DNA of 16,031 nt from Clostridia bacterium (GTDB taxonomy: Bacteria; Bacillota; Clostridia; Christensenellales; Maliibacteriaceae), in NCBI GenBank assembly GCA_017935825.1, contig JAGBGW010000029.1:1-16031 (forward strand). Direction: 5' to 3'. Positions 1 through 6,667 of the stretch are shown piece after piece. The position numbers and the translations under genes are program-made. A model generated the notes under the pieces. It saw only the letters and a list, made by a program, of their open reading frames with translations, had not been told where the DNA came from and made no database searches. Position 1 is the first letter of the stretch; each line of letters starts with the position of its first letter.

Positions 1-1014
1 ATCGCAGATGCATCCGTCATTGCCGATCAGAACAGATGGCGCGACCTGATGCGTGAGCATGCTTCCCTTGAACCCATCATCGAGGCGGTGGAAGTGCTGC
101 GCCATGCGGTGGAAGAAAAAAATGAAGCCCAGGAACTGGCCTATGAATCCGATGCCGAAATTCGCGAGCTTGCTCGTATGCAGCTGGAAGAAGCGGAGGA
201 GACCATCGCCGCGCAGGAAGATAAAATTCAGCGGCTTCTTCTTCCCAAAGACCCCAATGATGATAAAAACGTCATGCTGGAAATTCGCGCAGGCGTGGGC
301 GGCGAGGAAGCGGCGCTTTTTGCAGGCGATCTTCTTCGCATGTACACCCGTTATGCGGAGCGTACAGGATGGAAGTCCGAGATTCTCACCTTGCAGGATA
401 CGGGTATCGGCGGCGTAAAGGAAGCGGTTTTGCAGATCAACGGCCGCGGTGCGTATTCCCGTCTGAAGTTTGAAAGCGGCATCCACCGTGTACAGCGCGT
501 GCCTGCCACCGAGTCGGGCGGCCGCATCCATACCTCTGCCGCCACGGTTGCAGTGCTTCCTGAAGCGGAAGATGTGCAGATCGAGATCCGTCAAAGCGAC
601 CTTCGCATCGATACTTATCGTTCGGGCGGTGCAGGCGGTCAGCATGTTAATAAAACCGAGTCCGCCATCCGCATCACCCACATTCCCACGGGCATTGTGG
701 TTGCCTGTCAGAACGAGCGCAGTCAGATCCAGAACCGTGAAACTGCCATGCGCATGCTCAAAAGCAGACTCTACGACTACTATGCATCCCAGCAGAACGA
801 TGCCTATACCCAAAACCGCAAAACGCAGGTGGGTTCGGGCGACCGATCCGAGCGCATCCGTACTTACAACTTCCCCCAAAGCCGCGTGACGGATCATCGC
901 ATCAATGTGACGATGTACCAGCTGGAGCTGTTTATGGATGGCGAAATCCAGCAGATGCTGGATCAGCTGATGGTGGCGGACGAGGCGGCGCGCCTTGCCC
1001 AGTCCCTTGAATGA
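1..1014 (+). CDS. prfA: Peptide chain release factor 1 (5' end outside window)
   Basis: Release factor 1 recognises UAA and UAG stop codons in the ribosomal A site and triggers hydrolysis of peptidyl-tRNA. The reading frame is open from the first base of the window. The residues before the first internal ATG (49) read IADASVIADQNRWRDL, matching the N-terminal region of RF1, so the gene starts upstream and ATG 49 is an internal methionine. About 337 residues are visible against a usual 355-360. The codon-recognition tripeptide Pro-Ala-Thr (RVPATES, bases 502-510) is the RF1 form rather than the SPF of RF2. The catalytic GGQ lies in SGGAGGQHVNKTES (bases 634-642). No frameshift or missing motif is seen. 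The next gene starts 10 bases after the stop, so the two are probably cotranscribed. Confidence 0.97.
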   Translation: MADASVIADQNRWRDLMREHASLEPIIEAVEVLRHAVEEKNEAQELAYESDAEIRELARMQLEEAEETIAAQEDKIQRLLLPKDPNDDKNVMLEIRAGVGGEEAALFAGDLLRMYTRYAERTGWKSEILTLQDTGIGGVKEAVLQINGRGAYSRLKFESGIHRVQRVPATESGGRIHTSAATVAVLPEAEDVQIEIRQSDLRIDTYRSGGAGGQHVNKTESAIRITHIPTGIVVACQNERSQIQNRETAMRMLKSRLYDYYASQQNDAYTQNRKTQVGSGDRSERIRTYNFPQSRVTDHRINVTMYQLELFMDGEIQQMLDQLMVADEAARLAQSLE

Positions 1015-1024
1015 GGATAGATTT

Positions 1025-2059
1025 ATGCAAACCAAATGGCTTTCTTATGAAGATGAAGCGGCTGTCGCCGAGGCGGCAGAGCTTTTGCAAAATGGCGAAC
1101 TTGTGGCGTTTGCCACCGAGACAGTGTACGGTCTTGGCGCAGATGCCATGAACGAATCCGCCGTGAAAAAGATTTTTGAGGCAAAGGGCAGACCTTCCGA
1201 CAACCCTTTGATCGTCCATATCTACGATCAAAGCCAGCTGGAAGCACTTGTGCAGGAAGTGTCCTTTGATGCAAAGCGATTGATGGATGCCTTCTGGCCC
1301 GGCCCTTTGACCATCATTCTGCCCAAGAAAAAGAACGTGCCCGATGCGACCACGGGCGGTCTTTCCACCGTTGCGGTGCGTATGCCCGACCATCCGGCGG
1401 CACAGGCCATTCTTCGTGCCAGTAATGTACCTGTGGCGGCGCCTTCCGCCAATCTTTCGGGCAAACCCAGCCCCACCACGGCGCGCGACGTCTTTGAGGA
1501 TATGAATGGCAGAATCCCCATGCTCATCGACGGCGGTGACTGTGAAGTGGGTGTGGAATCCACCGTTGTGGACATGACAAGAACCCCTGCCATGATCCTT
1601 CGTCCCGGCGGCGTTACGCGGGAGATGATGGAAGCTGTGATCGGTCCAGTGGAGGTACACGAGGCGGTACTTGCACCTCTTGCAAGCGATGCGCAGGCGG
1701 CTTCCCCCGGCATGAAGTACAAGCACTATGCGCCCAAGGCACATGTACGCATCATCACGGGTGACCGTGCGGCAGAGCGTATCTGCCGGCTTTACGATGC
1801 GGCGAAGAAAGAAGGTATCTCCACCATCATCTTCTCTGTTTGTGAAGAAAAAGAGCTTTTCGGCGACCGCGACTTTTACGCATGGGGTGATCTGGAAGAT
1901 GTGGCAAGCGTTGCCCATCATCTGTTTTCTTCCCTTCGCATGGCGGACGAAAAAGGCTACGACCAGGTACTTTGTCACAGCGTGGATACCGAAGGCGTGG
2001 GTCTTGCAGTGATGAACAGACTTGTCCGTGCCGCAGGATTTGATATTGAACAGGCATAA
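1025..2059 (+). CDS. Threonylcarbamoyl-AMP synthase (Sua5/YwlC type)
   Basis: Makes threonylcarbamoyl-AMP from threonine, bicarbonate and ATP, the first step of the t6A37 modification of tRNAs reading ANN codons; cytoplasmic. The N-terminal YrdC-like domain (about residues 10-195) has the family motifs KGRPSDNPLIVHI, PSANLSGKPSPTTA, ESTVVDM and ILRPGGVT. The linker SPGMKYKHYAPKA leads into a C-terminal Sua5 domain, so this is the long two-domain Sua5/YwlC form (344 aa) and not short TsaC. I chose ATG 1025, ten bases after the prfA stop and preceded by a weak GAGGA. A TTG at 995 inside prfA would add ten residues with no family resemblance. A terminator follows directly. Position after prfA is common in Firmicutes. 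Confidence 0.95.
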   Translation: MQTKWLSYEDEAAVAEAAELLQNGELVAFATETVYGLGADAMNESAVKKIFEAKGRPSDNPLIVHIYDQSQLEALVQEVSFDAKRLMDAFWPGPLTIILPKKKNVPDATTGGLSTVAVRMPDHPAAQAILRASNVPVAAPSANLSGKPSPTTARDVFEDMNGRIPMLIDGGDCEVGVESTVVDMTRTPAMILRPGGVTREMMEAVIGPVEVHEAVLAPLASDAQAASPGMKYKHYAPKAHVRIITGDRAAERICRLYDAAKKEGISTIIFSVCEEKELFGDRDFYAWGDLEDVASVAHHLFSSLRMADEKGYDQVLCHSVDTEGVGLAVMNRLVRAAGFDIEQA

Positions 2060-2061
2060 AG

Positions 2062-2092
2062 AAAAAGAGGTATCGTGCAGGTACCTCTTTTT
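2062..2092 (+). terminator. Rho-independent terminator after sua5-type gene
   Basis: A perfect 11-bp stem AAAAAGAGGTA / TACCTCTTTTT with a 9-base loop ends in a T run, three bases after the stop codon. It closes the prfA-sua5 transcript. Confidence 0.9.
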
Positions 2093-2107
2093 ATGTGGAA
2101 AAGTATG

Positions 2108-2194
2108 AGATCCTTCGGCTTCGCTCAGGATGACAAAACTTTAGTGGACGACCTGAACTGTCATCCTGAGCGAGCGAAGCGAGTCGAAGGATCT
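2108..2194. repeat. Large imperfect intergenic palindrome (REP/MITE-like)
   Basis: The left arm (2108-2135) begins AGATCCTTCGGC and ends CTCAGGATGACA. The right arm (2159-2194) is its reverse complement except for an 8-base length difference within a GAGCGAGCGAAGCGAG run. A 23-base spacer separates the arms. There is no T run and no coding potential, and it lies between a terminator and the next promoter. From memory, the TCATCCTGAGCGAAGCGAAGG type of sequence is a widespread dispersed intergenic repeat in bacteria; its mode of spread is not shown here. Confidence 0.75.
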
Positions 2195-2248
2195 GTAAAT
2201 TTAAACTGTATACTTTGCTTGGAACTTGTGCTCTTTCCTTAAAATCGG

Positions 2249-2277
2249 TTGCGCAAAAACTTTTATACGACTATAAT
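2249..2277 (+). promoter_or_regulatory. Sigma-A-type promoter of isomerase triplet
   Basis: TTGCGC (2249-2254), a 17-base spacer, then a perfect TATAAT (2272-2277), about 55 bases upstream of the first isomerase start. No other promoter is evident before the three genes. Confidence 0.75.
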
Positions 2278-2332
2278 AAATGGTGGATAAATACTGCGTT
2301 TTTCCAAACTTATGACGGAGGAATAATGGCAA

Positions 2333-2839
2333 ATGGATGTAATCAAAGCCGGCGCACCGCGTCTTGCAAAAGAAGATGTGAAAATCGGTACGCCCGTGGT
2401 TCTTGCAAGCGATAACGCAGGCTGGGAACTGAAGCATTATGTGATCCAGTATCTGGAAGCATGCGGCATCGAATATATCGACTGCAATCCCGATGAGGGC
2501 ATGGCAAAGGACTATCCTGACTGGTCGGCAAAGGCAGCAGGTCATATCATGGATGGCAGCGCAAAAAGCGGTATTCTGATCTGCGGTACGGGCATTGGCA
2601 TCGGTGTTGCCGCAATGAAGTGCCCGGGTGTGTACTGCGCCCGCTGTGACGATCCCATGCAGGCTCGTTACGCAAGAAAAGTGCTGGATGCAAACGTGAT
2701 CTCCTTTGGTCAGCGTGTAACGGGTTTTGGCGTGGCACTTGAAATGGTTTATGAATTCCTTCGCACCGCAGCAGATGAAAATTGCGCAGAAGCGAAGATC
2801 ATCCGTGAAGTCGAAAAGAAATTCCTCAAGGAGGTTTGA
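2333..2839 (+). CDS. RpiB/LacA/LacB-family isomerase, LacB-like copy 1
   Basis: Member of the ribose-5-phosphate isomerase B / galactose-6-phosphate isomerase family, which interconverts aldose and ketose phosphates in the cytoplasm. Visible motifs are LASDNAG (residues 24-30, Asp27) and ILICGTGIGIG (81-91) with the catalytic-type Cys84. The family His-Asn pair (QHND in E. coli RpiB) is replaced by Val117-Leu118 in ARKVLDANV, as in LacB-type subunits. The C-terminus lacks the Arg-rich phosphate-binding segment. At 168 aa it carries about 20 extra N-terminal residues. ATG 2333 follows GGAGG (2317-2321) by 11 bases; an ATG at 2326 is in another frame that stops early. It overlaps the next gene's Shine-Dalgarno region, so the genes are an operon. 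It probably needs a partner subunit carrying His-Asn. The substrate cannot be told from sequence. Confidence 0.88.
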   Translation: MDVIKAGAPRLAKEDVKIGTPVVLASDNAGWELKHYVIQYLEACGIEYIDCNPDEGMAKDYPDWSAKAAGHIMDGSAKSGILICGTGIGIGVAAMKCPGVYCARCDDPMQARYARKVLDANVISFGQRVTGFGVALEMVYEFLRTAADENCAEAKIIREVEKKFLKEV

Positions 2840-2844
2840 TTGAT

Positions 2845-3294
2845 ATGAAACTTGCAATTGGCTGTGATAACAACGGTTATGTTTTGAAAGAGACTTTGAA
2901 GCGCGAACTGCTGGATGCAGGTCACGAAGTCATCGATGTGGGTGCACATGTGCTGGAAGCACACACCATCGACGAAGCACCTGTGAAGGTTGCACAGATG
3001 GTAGCAGCAGGCGAAGCAGAGCGCGGCATCCTGATCGATGCCACCGGCGCAGCTTCCGCCATCATCGCAAACAAGGTCCGCGGCATCCGTGCGGCACAGG
3101 TTGGCGATTACTATTCTGCCCGCATGACCAAGGCACACAACGATGCAAACATCCTTTGCCTGGGCGCAGGTGTGGTCGGTTCTACCGTCGCTTGTGCATG
3201 CGTCAAGGTATGGCTTGAGACCGAGGTTATGGGCGGCAATCATCCCCGTCGTATCGAAATGATCCACCAGCTGGAAGAAAAGTACGCAAAGTGA
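2845..3294 (+). CDS. RpiB/LacA/LacB-family isomerase, LacA-like middle copy
   Basis: Second family member, 149 aa, the usual length. It keeps IGCDNNG (Asp8) and the His98-Asn99 pair in TKAHNDANI, the residues linked to sugar-ring opening in RpiB. The usual CGTG loop is ILIDATGAAS, with Asp65 where RpiB has the catalytic Cys. LacA subunits show the same Asp substitution (IDAYGAGS). The C-terminal GGNHPRR resembles the phosphate-binding GGRHxxR of RpiB/LacA. ATG 2845 follows a full AAGGAGG (2828-2834) by ten bases; the in-frame TTG at 2836 is only one base from that site and is rejected. It starts six bases after copy 1 ends. It is likely the partner subunit of a LacB-like neighbour. Confidence 0.88.
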   Translation: MKLAIGCDNNGYVLKETLKRELLDAGHEVIDVGAHVLEAHTIDEAPVKVAQMVAAGEAERGILIDATGAASAIIANKVRGIRAAQVGDYYSARMTKAHNDANILCLGAGVVGSTVACACVKVWLETEVMGGNHPRRIEMIHQLEEKYAK

Positions 3295-3305
3295 GGGAAA
3301 CTGCC

Positions 3306-3746
3306 ATGATTGCAATCGGTTGTGATCCTGCGGGCTATACGCTTGCACATCGTGTGATGGAGCATCTGGAAGCACAGGGCAAAGAGTGCATCTTCCTTGG
3401 CTGCTACGATGTCAATCACTCCAACTATCCCTACTTCGGCGAAGCTGTGGGCGTTGCTGTTTCTGAAGGCAAAGCGGAACGCGGCATCGTCATCTGCGGC
3501 AGCGGCATCGGTATTTCCATCGCAGCAAACAAAGTGCCCGGCGTGCGTGCAGCACTTTGCTTCGATGTACCCACTGCAGAATATGCAAGAAAGAATCTGG
3601 ATGCAAACGTCCTTGCAGCAGGCGGCCGTGTCATCGGTCCCGAGCGTTTTTTGGACGTGGTGGATGCCTTTATGAACACCGAAGCTTCCGCGGCAAAGGA
3701 CAATGTGGCTTTGATCGACAAGGTCGAAGCACAGTTCAGAAAGTAA
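3306..3746 (+). CDS. RpiB/LacA/LacB-family isomerase, LacB-like copy 3
   Basis: Third family member, 146 aa. It has AIGCDPAG (Asp7), the YPYF segment and IVICGSGIGISIAANKVPGVRAA with Cys64. The His-Asn pair is replaced by Asn97-Leu98 in ARKNLDANV, matching the LacB pattern of copy 1, and the C-terminal tail is also LacB-like without the GGRH motif. ATG 3306 is preceded by GAGGG at 3293-3297; a GTG at 3291 overlapping the previous stop lacks a suitably spaced site. It differs enough from copy 1 (no N-terminal extension, different C-terminus) that this is not a recent duplication. A strong terminator follows seven bases after the stop. It probably acts in a complex with the LacA-like product. 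Substrate unknown. Confidence 0.88.
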   Translation: MIAIGCDPAGYTLAHRVMEHLEAQGKECIFLGCYDVNHSNYPYFGEAVGVAVSEGKAERGIVICGSGIGISIAANKVPGVRAALCFDVPTAEYARKNLDANVLAAGGRVIGPERFLDVVDAFMNTEASAAKDNVALIDKVEAQFRK

Positions 3747-3752
3747 TGATCG

Positions 3753-3784
3753 ATACGGACCTGATTTTCAGGTCCGTATTTTTT
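3753..3784 (+). terminator. Rho-independent terminator after isomerase triplet
   Basis: Stem ATACGGACCTGA / TCAGGTCCGTAT (3753-3764 with 3768-3779), three-base loop, then TTTTT. It lies just after the third isomerase and separates the operon from upp. Confidence 0.92.
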
Positions 3785-3817
3785 ATGTCAAAGTTTATTC
3801 CCGACCTTCGCTACGGT

Positions 3818-3846
3818 TTGCTTTTTGTCGTATTTGGATTTATAAT
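3818..3846 (+). promoter_or_regulatory. Sigma-A-type promoter of upp
   Basis: TTGCTT (3818-3823), a 17-base spacer and TATAAT (3841-3846), 86 bases before the upp start. The untranslated leader holds a small hairpin, TTCCGC / GCGGGA with loop CTCGT (3858-3874). I see no T run after it and no clear PyrR-type site. Confidence 0.75.
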
Positions 3847-3932
3847 AAACAGGATGATTCCGCCTCGTGCGGGAGACAATGTAACTGACATTTCAATTGA
3901 TTTTTCAAAGAGAATTTTAAGGAGGCAATCCC

Positions 3933-4562
3933 ATGTCCAAACTGGTAGTCGTCGATCATCCCCTGGTACAGCATAAATTGACCCTGATGCGCCGCACTGA
4001 GTGCAGCAGCAAGGAATTCCGTGAGCTTTTGAACGAGATCTCCATGTTCATGGCATACGAAGTTACCCGCGATCTGCCCCTGAAGGACGTGGAAGTGGAA
4101 ACTCCCATCTGCAAGACCGTCAAGAAAATGATCGCAGGCAGAAAGCTTGCCATCGTACCCGTACTTCGCGCAGGTCTTGGTATGGTTGATGGTTTCCTGT
4201 CCCTTGTACCCAACGCAAAGGTTGGTCATATCGGTCTTTACCGTGACCCCCAGACCATGGAGCCTGTGGAATACTACTGTAAGCTCCCCGCAGATATGGA
4301 AGAGCGTGAGACCGTCGTGGTCGACCCCATGCTTGCAACCGGCGGTTCTGCATCTGCAGCAGTTTCCTTCATCAAGAAGCATAACTGCAAGCATATTAAG
4401 CTGATGTGCCTGATCGCAGCACCCGAAGGCATCGAGCGCATCCAGAAGGATCATCCCGATGTGGATATCTACGTTGCAGGTGTTGACGAGTGCCTCAACG
4501 ACCATTGCTACATCGTACCCGGTCTGGGCGATGCAGGCGACCGTCTGTTCGGCACCAAGTAA
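3933..4562 (+). CDS. upp: Uracil phosphoribosyltransferase
   Basis: Salvages uracil: uracil plus PRPP gives UMP and pyrophosphate, in the cytoplasm. The 209 aa match the family length. Seen motifs are the N-terminal VVDHPLVQHKLTLMR, the core PVLRAGLGMVDG, HIGLYRDPQT, the PRPP-binding loop VVDPMLATGGSA and the uracil-binding end IVPGLGDAGDRLFGTK. ATG 3933 follows AAGGAGG (3919-3925) by seven bases. It has its own promoter and lies downstream of rpiB-family genes, an arrangement common in Firmicutes. The lipoprotein gene starts 21 bases after its stop with no terminator between, so the two are probably cotranscribed. Confidence 0.97.
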   Translation: MSKLVVVDHPLVQHKLTLMRRTECSSKEFRELLNEISMFMAYEVTRDLPLKDVEVETPICKTVKKMIAGRKLAIVPVLRAGLGMVDGFLSLVPNAKVGHIGLYRDPQTMEPVEYYCKLPADMEERETVVVDPMLATGGSASAAVSFIKKHNCKHIKLMCLIAAPEGIERIQKDHPDVDIYVAGVDECLNDHCYIVPGLGDAGDRLFGTK

Positions 4563-4583
4563 GAATAACCTTTGGAGAACAAC

Positions 4584-6125
4584 ATGAACAAACGCTTTAA
4601 AACCGCGCTGTGCCTGCTGCTGATCATGGCAATGCTTATGGGCGGCTGCGGCAAAGCAGAGGAACCCACGTTTAACGAAAGTTCCATTGCATTTTTGGAC
4701 AATGTCTACAACGATGGCAGTAAGCAGTACGTGCTGCTTTGGCAGGAACGTCCCACTGCATATAAGCGCCTGACCAGTGTGATCAATGTGCTAGCACCTA
4801 CCTGGCTGTATTTAAGCGATGTGGATGGCAAAATAACATTGACAGACACTGCACAGATGGGCGATACAGTGGATTACGCCAACTTTGTTCAGCTTGCAGA
4901 TAAGGATCAGATCCAGGTTTGGGCAAGTGTTGTATCCGAAGATGCATCATTTACGAAAAAGCTGCTGGATAATGAGGATCTTTGGCAGGCATTTGCTGAT
5001 AAGATCGTCTCTTTTGCGGAAACTTCCGGTGTACAGGGTATCAACATTTACTTTGAAGAACTGGAACCTGAAGATCGTGATGCATTTACATCTTTGATCA
5101 CGTTTGTACGTCAGGCACTGGGTGAAAATGTTATGCTTAACACTTGTGTGCATTTCAGTGCAGGCGGCAGTGCAAACGAAGATGCTTACGATTATGTGGC
5201 ATTGAGCAAACAAAGCGATCATTTGCTTTTGATGGCATTTGAGCAGTATGGTCTTTTCTCCGATACGGCAGGTCCCATCTGTAGCTATGATTGGCTGTAC
5301 AACAATATTTTAAAGATCCTTTCCATGGTATCTTCCCGTCAGCTGGTGTTGGTGATGCCTTTTTATGGTCGCGATTTCCGTTTTGATGAGACAGGTGCTT
5401 CGCTTTGGCCGGGCAATCCCACGCAGGGACCCGTGGTCAGCTACGCTCAGGTGGAGGAACTTTACCTGCAAAGTCAGTATTATGACTCAAACGAAGAATT
5501 AACCACTTCTGCAGATTCTCTTTTGCAGGAAGAATGGGATAAGACGTATCACAGTGCCTATGTGAAGTTTACCGATACCGAAGGAGTTATGCACGTCATT
5601 TGGTACGATAACGAGCAATCCATGGCAGATAAGACTGCTATTGCTGTGCAGTATGCATTTGCCGGCGTTGGTGCATATGACGATGGATTCAGCGATACTG
5701 TGCTTTGGAAGGGTATCCGCACTTCTGTAGAGCAGCAGCTGTTCTCGCCGCGCATGATGACGATGCTGGAAATGTATACCTACTCCATGGAGGTGTACAA
5801 TCCTGAAACTGAGAAGACCACATCCGCTGATGCTATTGCAAAGGATCGTCTGCTGAACCTTTTGTCCACATCTTGTGTGGCGCCTTCTTCGGGTATTGAC
5901 ACAGGCTATGTGCTTTCGGGCGAACTTCGTGTGGACGAGGAAGACCGTCAGGGTCATCAGGTGCGCTGGATTGTCAAAGAAAAGAATGGCCGCTATCTTC
6001 TGGTGCCGGATAATCCCTATACATCCATTATCACAAGCGGTCAGTGCCTGTGGCTGCCTGTGGGTATCACTCCTGAAATTCTGGAAGGGATCTGCCTTGT
6101 GCAGCAGCCCATGACAGAAGGATAA
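4584..6125 (+). CDS. GH18-like lipoprotein (chitinase/SleL-type fold)
   Basis: Predicted surface lipoprotein of 513 aa. Residues 1-22 form a lipoprotein signal: MNKRF, a hydrophobic stretch, and LMGGC with Cys22 as lipid attachment site. The rest resembles glycoside hydrolase family 18, especially the SleL/YaaH cortex-lytic group: GINIYFEEL (152-160) at the catalytic strand, LLLMAFEQYG (214-223), VLVMPFYGRDF, and IWYDNEQSMADKTAIA...YAFAGVGAYDDG near the barrel end. In the GH18 DxxDxDxE signature the acid Glu is kept (Glu158), but the preceding Asp is Tyr156 and the first Asp is Gln151, so activity is uncertain. About 130 further C-terminal residues have no domain I recognise. ATG 4584 has GGAG six bases upstream; TTG 4572 would only add MENN. 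It shares a transcript with upp and is followed by a terminator. Confidence 0.8.
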   Translation: MNKRFKTALCLLLIMAMLMGGCGKAEEPTFNESSIAFLDNVYNDGSKQYVLLWQERPTAYKRLTSVINVLAPTWLYLSDVDGKITLTDTAQMGDTVDYANFVQLADKDQIQVWASVVSEDASFTKKLLDNEDLWQAFADKIVSFAETSGVQGINIYFEELEPEDRDAFTSLITFVRQALGENVMLNTCVHFSAGGSANEDAYDYVALSKQSDHLLLMAFEQYGLFSDTAGPICSYDWLYNNILKILSMVSSRQLVLVMPFYGRDFRFDETGASLWPGNPTQGPVVSYAQVEELYLQSQYYDSNEELTTSADSLLQEEWDKTYHSAYVKFTDTEGVMHVIWYDNEQSMADKTAIAVQYAFAGVGAYDDGFSDTVLWKGIRTSVEQQLFSPRMMTMLEMYTYSMEVYNPETEKTTSADAIAKDRLLNLLSTSCVAPSSGIDTGYVLSGELRVDEEDRQGHQVRWIVKEKNGRYLLVPDNPYTSIITSGQCLWLPVGITPEILEGICLVQQPMTEG

Positions 6126-6133
6126 CGCATGAT

Positions 6134-6164
6134 AAAAAGAACCGATTTATATCGGTTCTTTTTT
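6134..6164 (+). terminator. Rho-independent terminator after GH18-like gene
   Basis: Stem AAAAAGAACCGAT / ATCGGTTCTTTTT (6134-6146 with 6151-6163), four-base loop, in a T run. It ends the upp-lipoprotein transcript. Confidence 0.92.
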
Positions 6165-6202
6165 GTATGGAATGAGTTTTTGATTAAGAAAAAAACCATC
6201 GG

Positions 6203-6231
6203 TTGCATAATTTGAATTCATGGGGTATAAT
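6203..6231 (+). promoter_or_regulatory. Promoter of the SRP RNA gene
   Basis: TTGCAT (6203-6208), a 17-base spacer and TATAAT (6226-6231), 25 bases before the start of the SRP RNA helix. The near-consensus match fits a highly transcribed stable RNA. The primary transcript would start near 6238, so some 5' trimming is expected. Confidence 0.8.
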
Positions 6232-6255
6232 AATCGGGTGACAATCGTCAGATTT

Positions 6256-6527
6256 GCCGTGCCAGACGGGGAGCCAGCGGTGCCTTGTAACTCGCAATCC
6301 GCTACAGCGAGGTTTGATCCCTTTGCTGAGGTCTGTGTCTGTGGCGTCTGGAACGTCGTCGGGGGGCGATGAAGGTTGGGTCCTGTGCAACACTGCGCTG
6401 TGAACCGTGTCAGGTTCGGAAGAAAGCAGCACTAAGCAGAGGTATGTGTGTGCCGCAGGGTTGCCTGGCCGGAGCTCAGCGCTTCGGATTCCGGTCGTAG
6501 ATGCAGCATCGATCAAAGGTGCACGGC
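6256..6527 (+). ncRNA. ffs: Signal recognition particle RNA, large (Alu-containing) type
   Basis: RNA scaffold of the signal recognition particle, which binds Ffh and targets nascent membrane and secreted proteins to the membrane. The ends pair: GCCGTGC (6256-6262) with GCACGGC (6521-6527), giving about 272 nt, the size of Bacillus scRNA. The Alu domain is recognisable from TGCCTTGTAACTCGCAATCC, including the conserved TGTAA (6286-6290), and CAGCGAGG. The Ffh-binding domain IV has a GGAA tetraloop (6418-6421) flanked by TTC and GAA, followed by AGCAGCA. In the usual TCC-GGAA-GGA stem, one C-G pair has become T-A on both sides, a compensated change. Boundaries are inferred from pairing; processed ends may differ by a few bases. 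Promoter and terminator flank it. Confidence 0.96.
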
Positions 6528-6539
6528 ATTCAAATTGAT

Positions 6540-6571
6540 ACGCACAGTCAGTTGGCTGTGCGTCTTTTTTT
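6540..6571 (+). terminator. Rho-independent terminator of SRP RNA
   Basis: Stem ACGCACAGTC / GGCTGTGCGT (one G-T pair) with loop AGTT, then C and seven T residues, 12 bases after the SRP RNA 3' helix. Confidence 0.9.
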
Positions 6572-6601
6572 GTCTGTTTTTGGGAGATTTTGTCGAAACT
6601 A

Positions 6602-6629
6602 TTGTACGAAAAAAAGAATGGTTTATCAT
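6602..6629 (+). promoter_or_regulatory. Possible promoter of the orphan kinase gene
   Basis: TTGTAC (6602-6607), a 16-base spacer and TATCAT (6624-6629), 38 bases before the ATG at 6668. It is weaker than the other promoters here, but some promoter is needed because a terminator lies just upstream. Confidence 0.4.
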
Positions 6630-6667
6630 GAAAGGCAGAAATTACCAAAAAGGTAGGAAGTAATATA

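Noticed and set aside
932..1978. Minus-strand frame of 348 codons opposite the Sua5-type gene
   Set aside because: Shadow of a well-supported gene; low-complexity tail and no start signals.
2108..2194. The large palindrome as a second terminator or as a CRISPR unit
   Set aside because: No T run follows either arm, and there is a single inverted pair rather than regularly spaced direct repeats.
2326..2415. ATG 2326 as an alternative start close to the GGAGG before isomerase copy 1
   Set aside because: That frame stops at 2415 and is unrelated to the family; ATG 2333 leads into a clear isomerase.
6628..6663. 11-codon frame MKGRNYQKGRK just before the kinase gene
   Set aside because: Overlaps the possible -10 element, lacks a binding site and has no hairpin or stalling feature to support a leader role.
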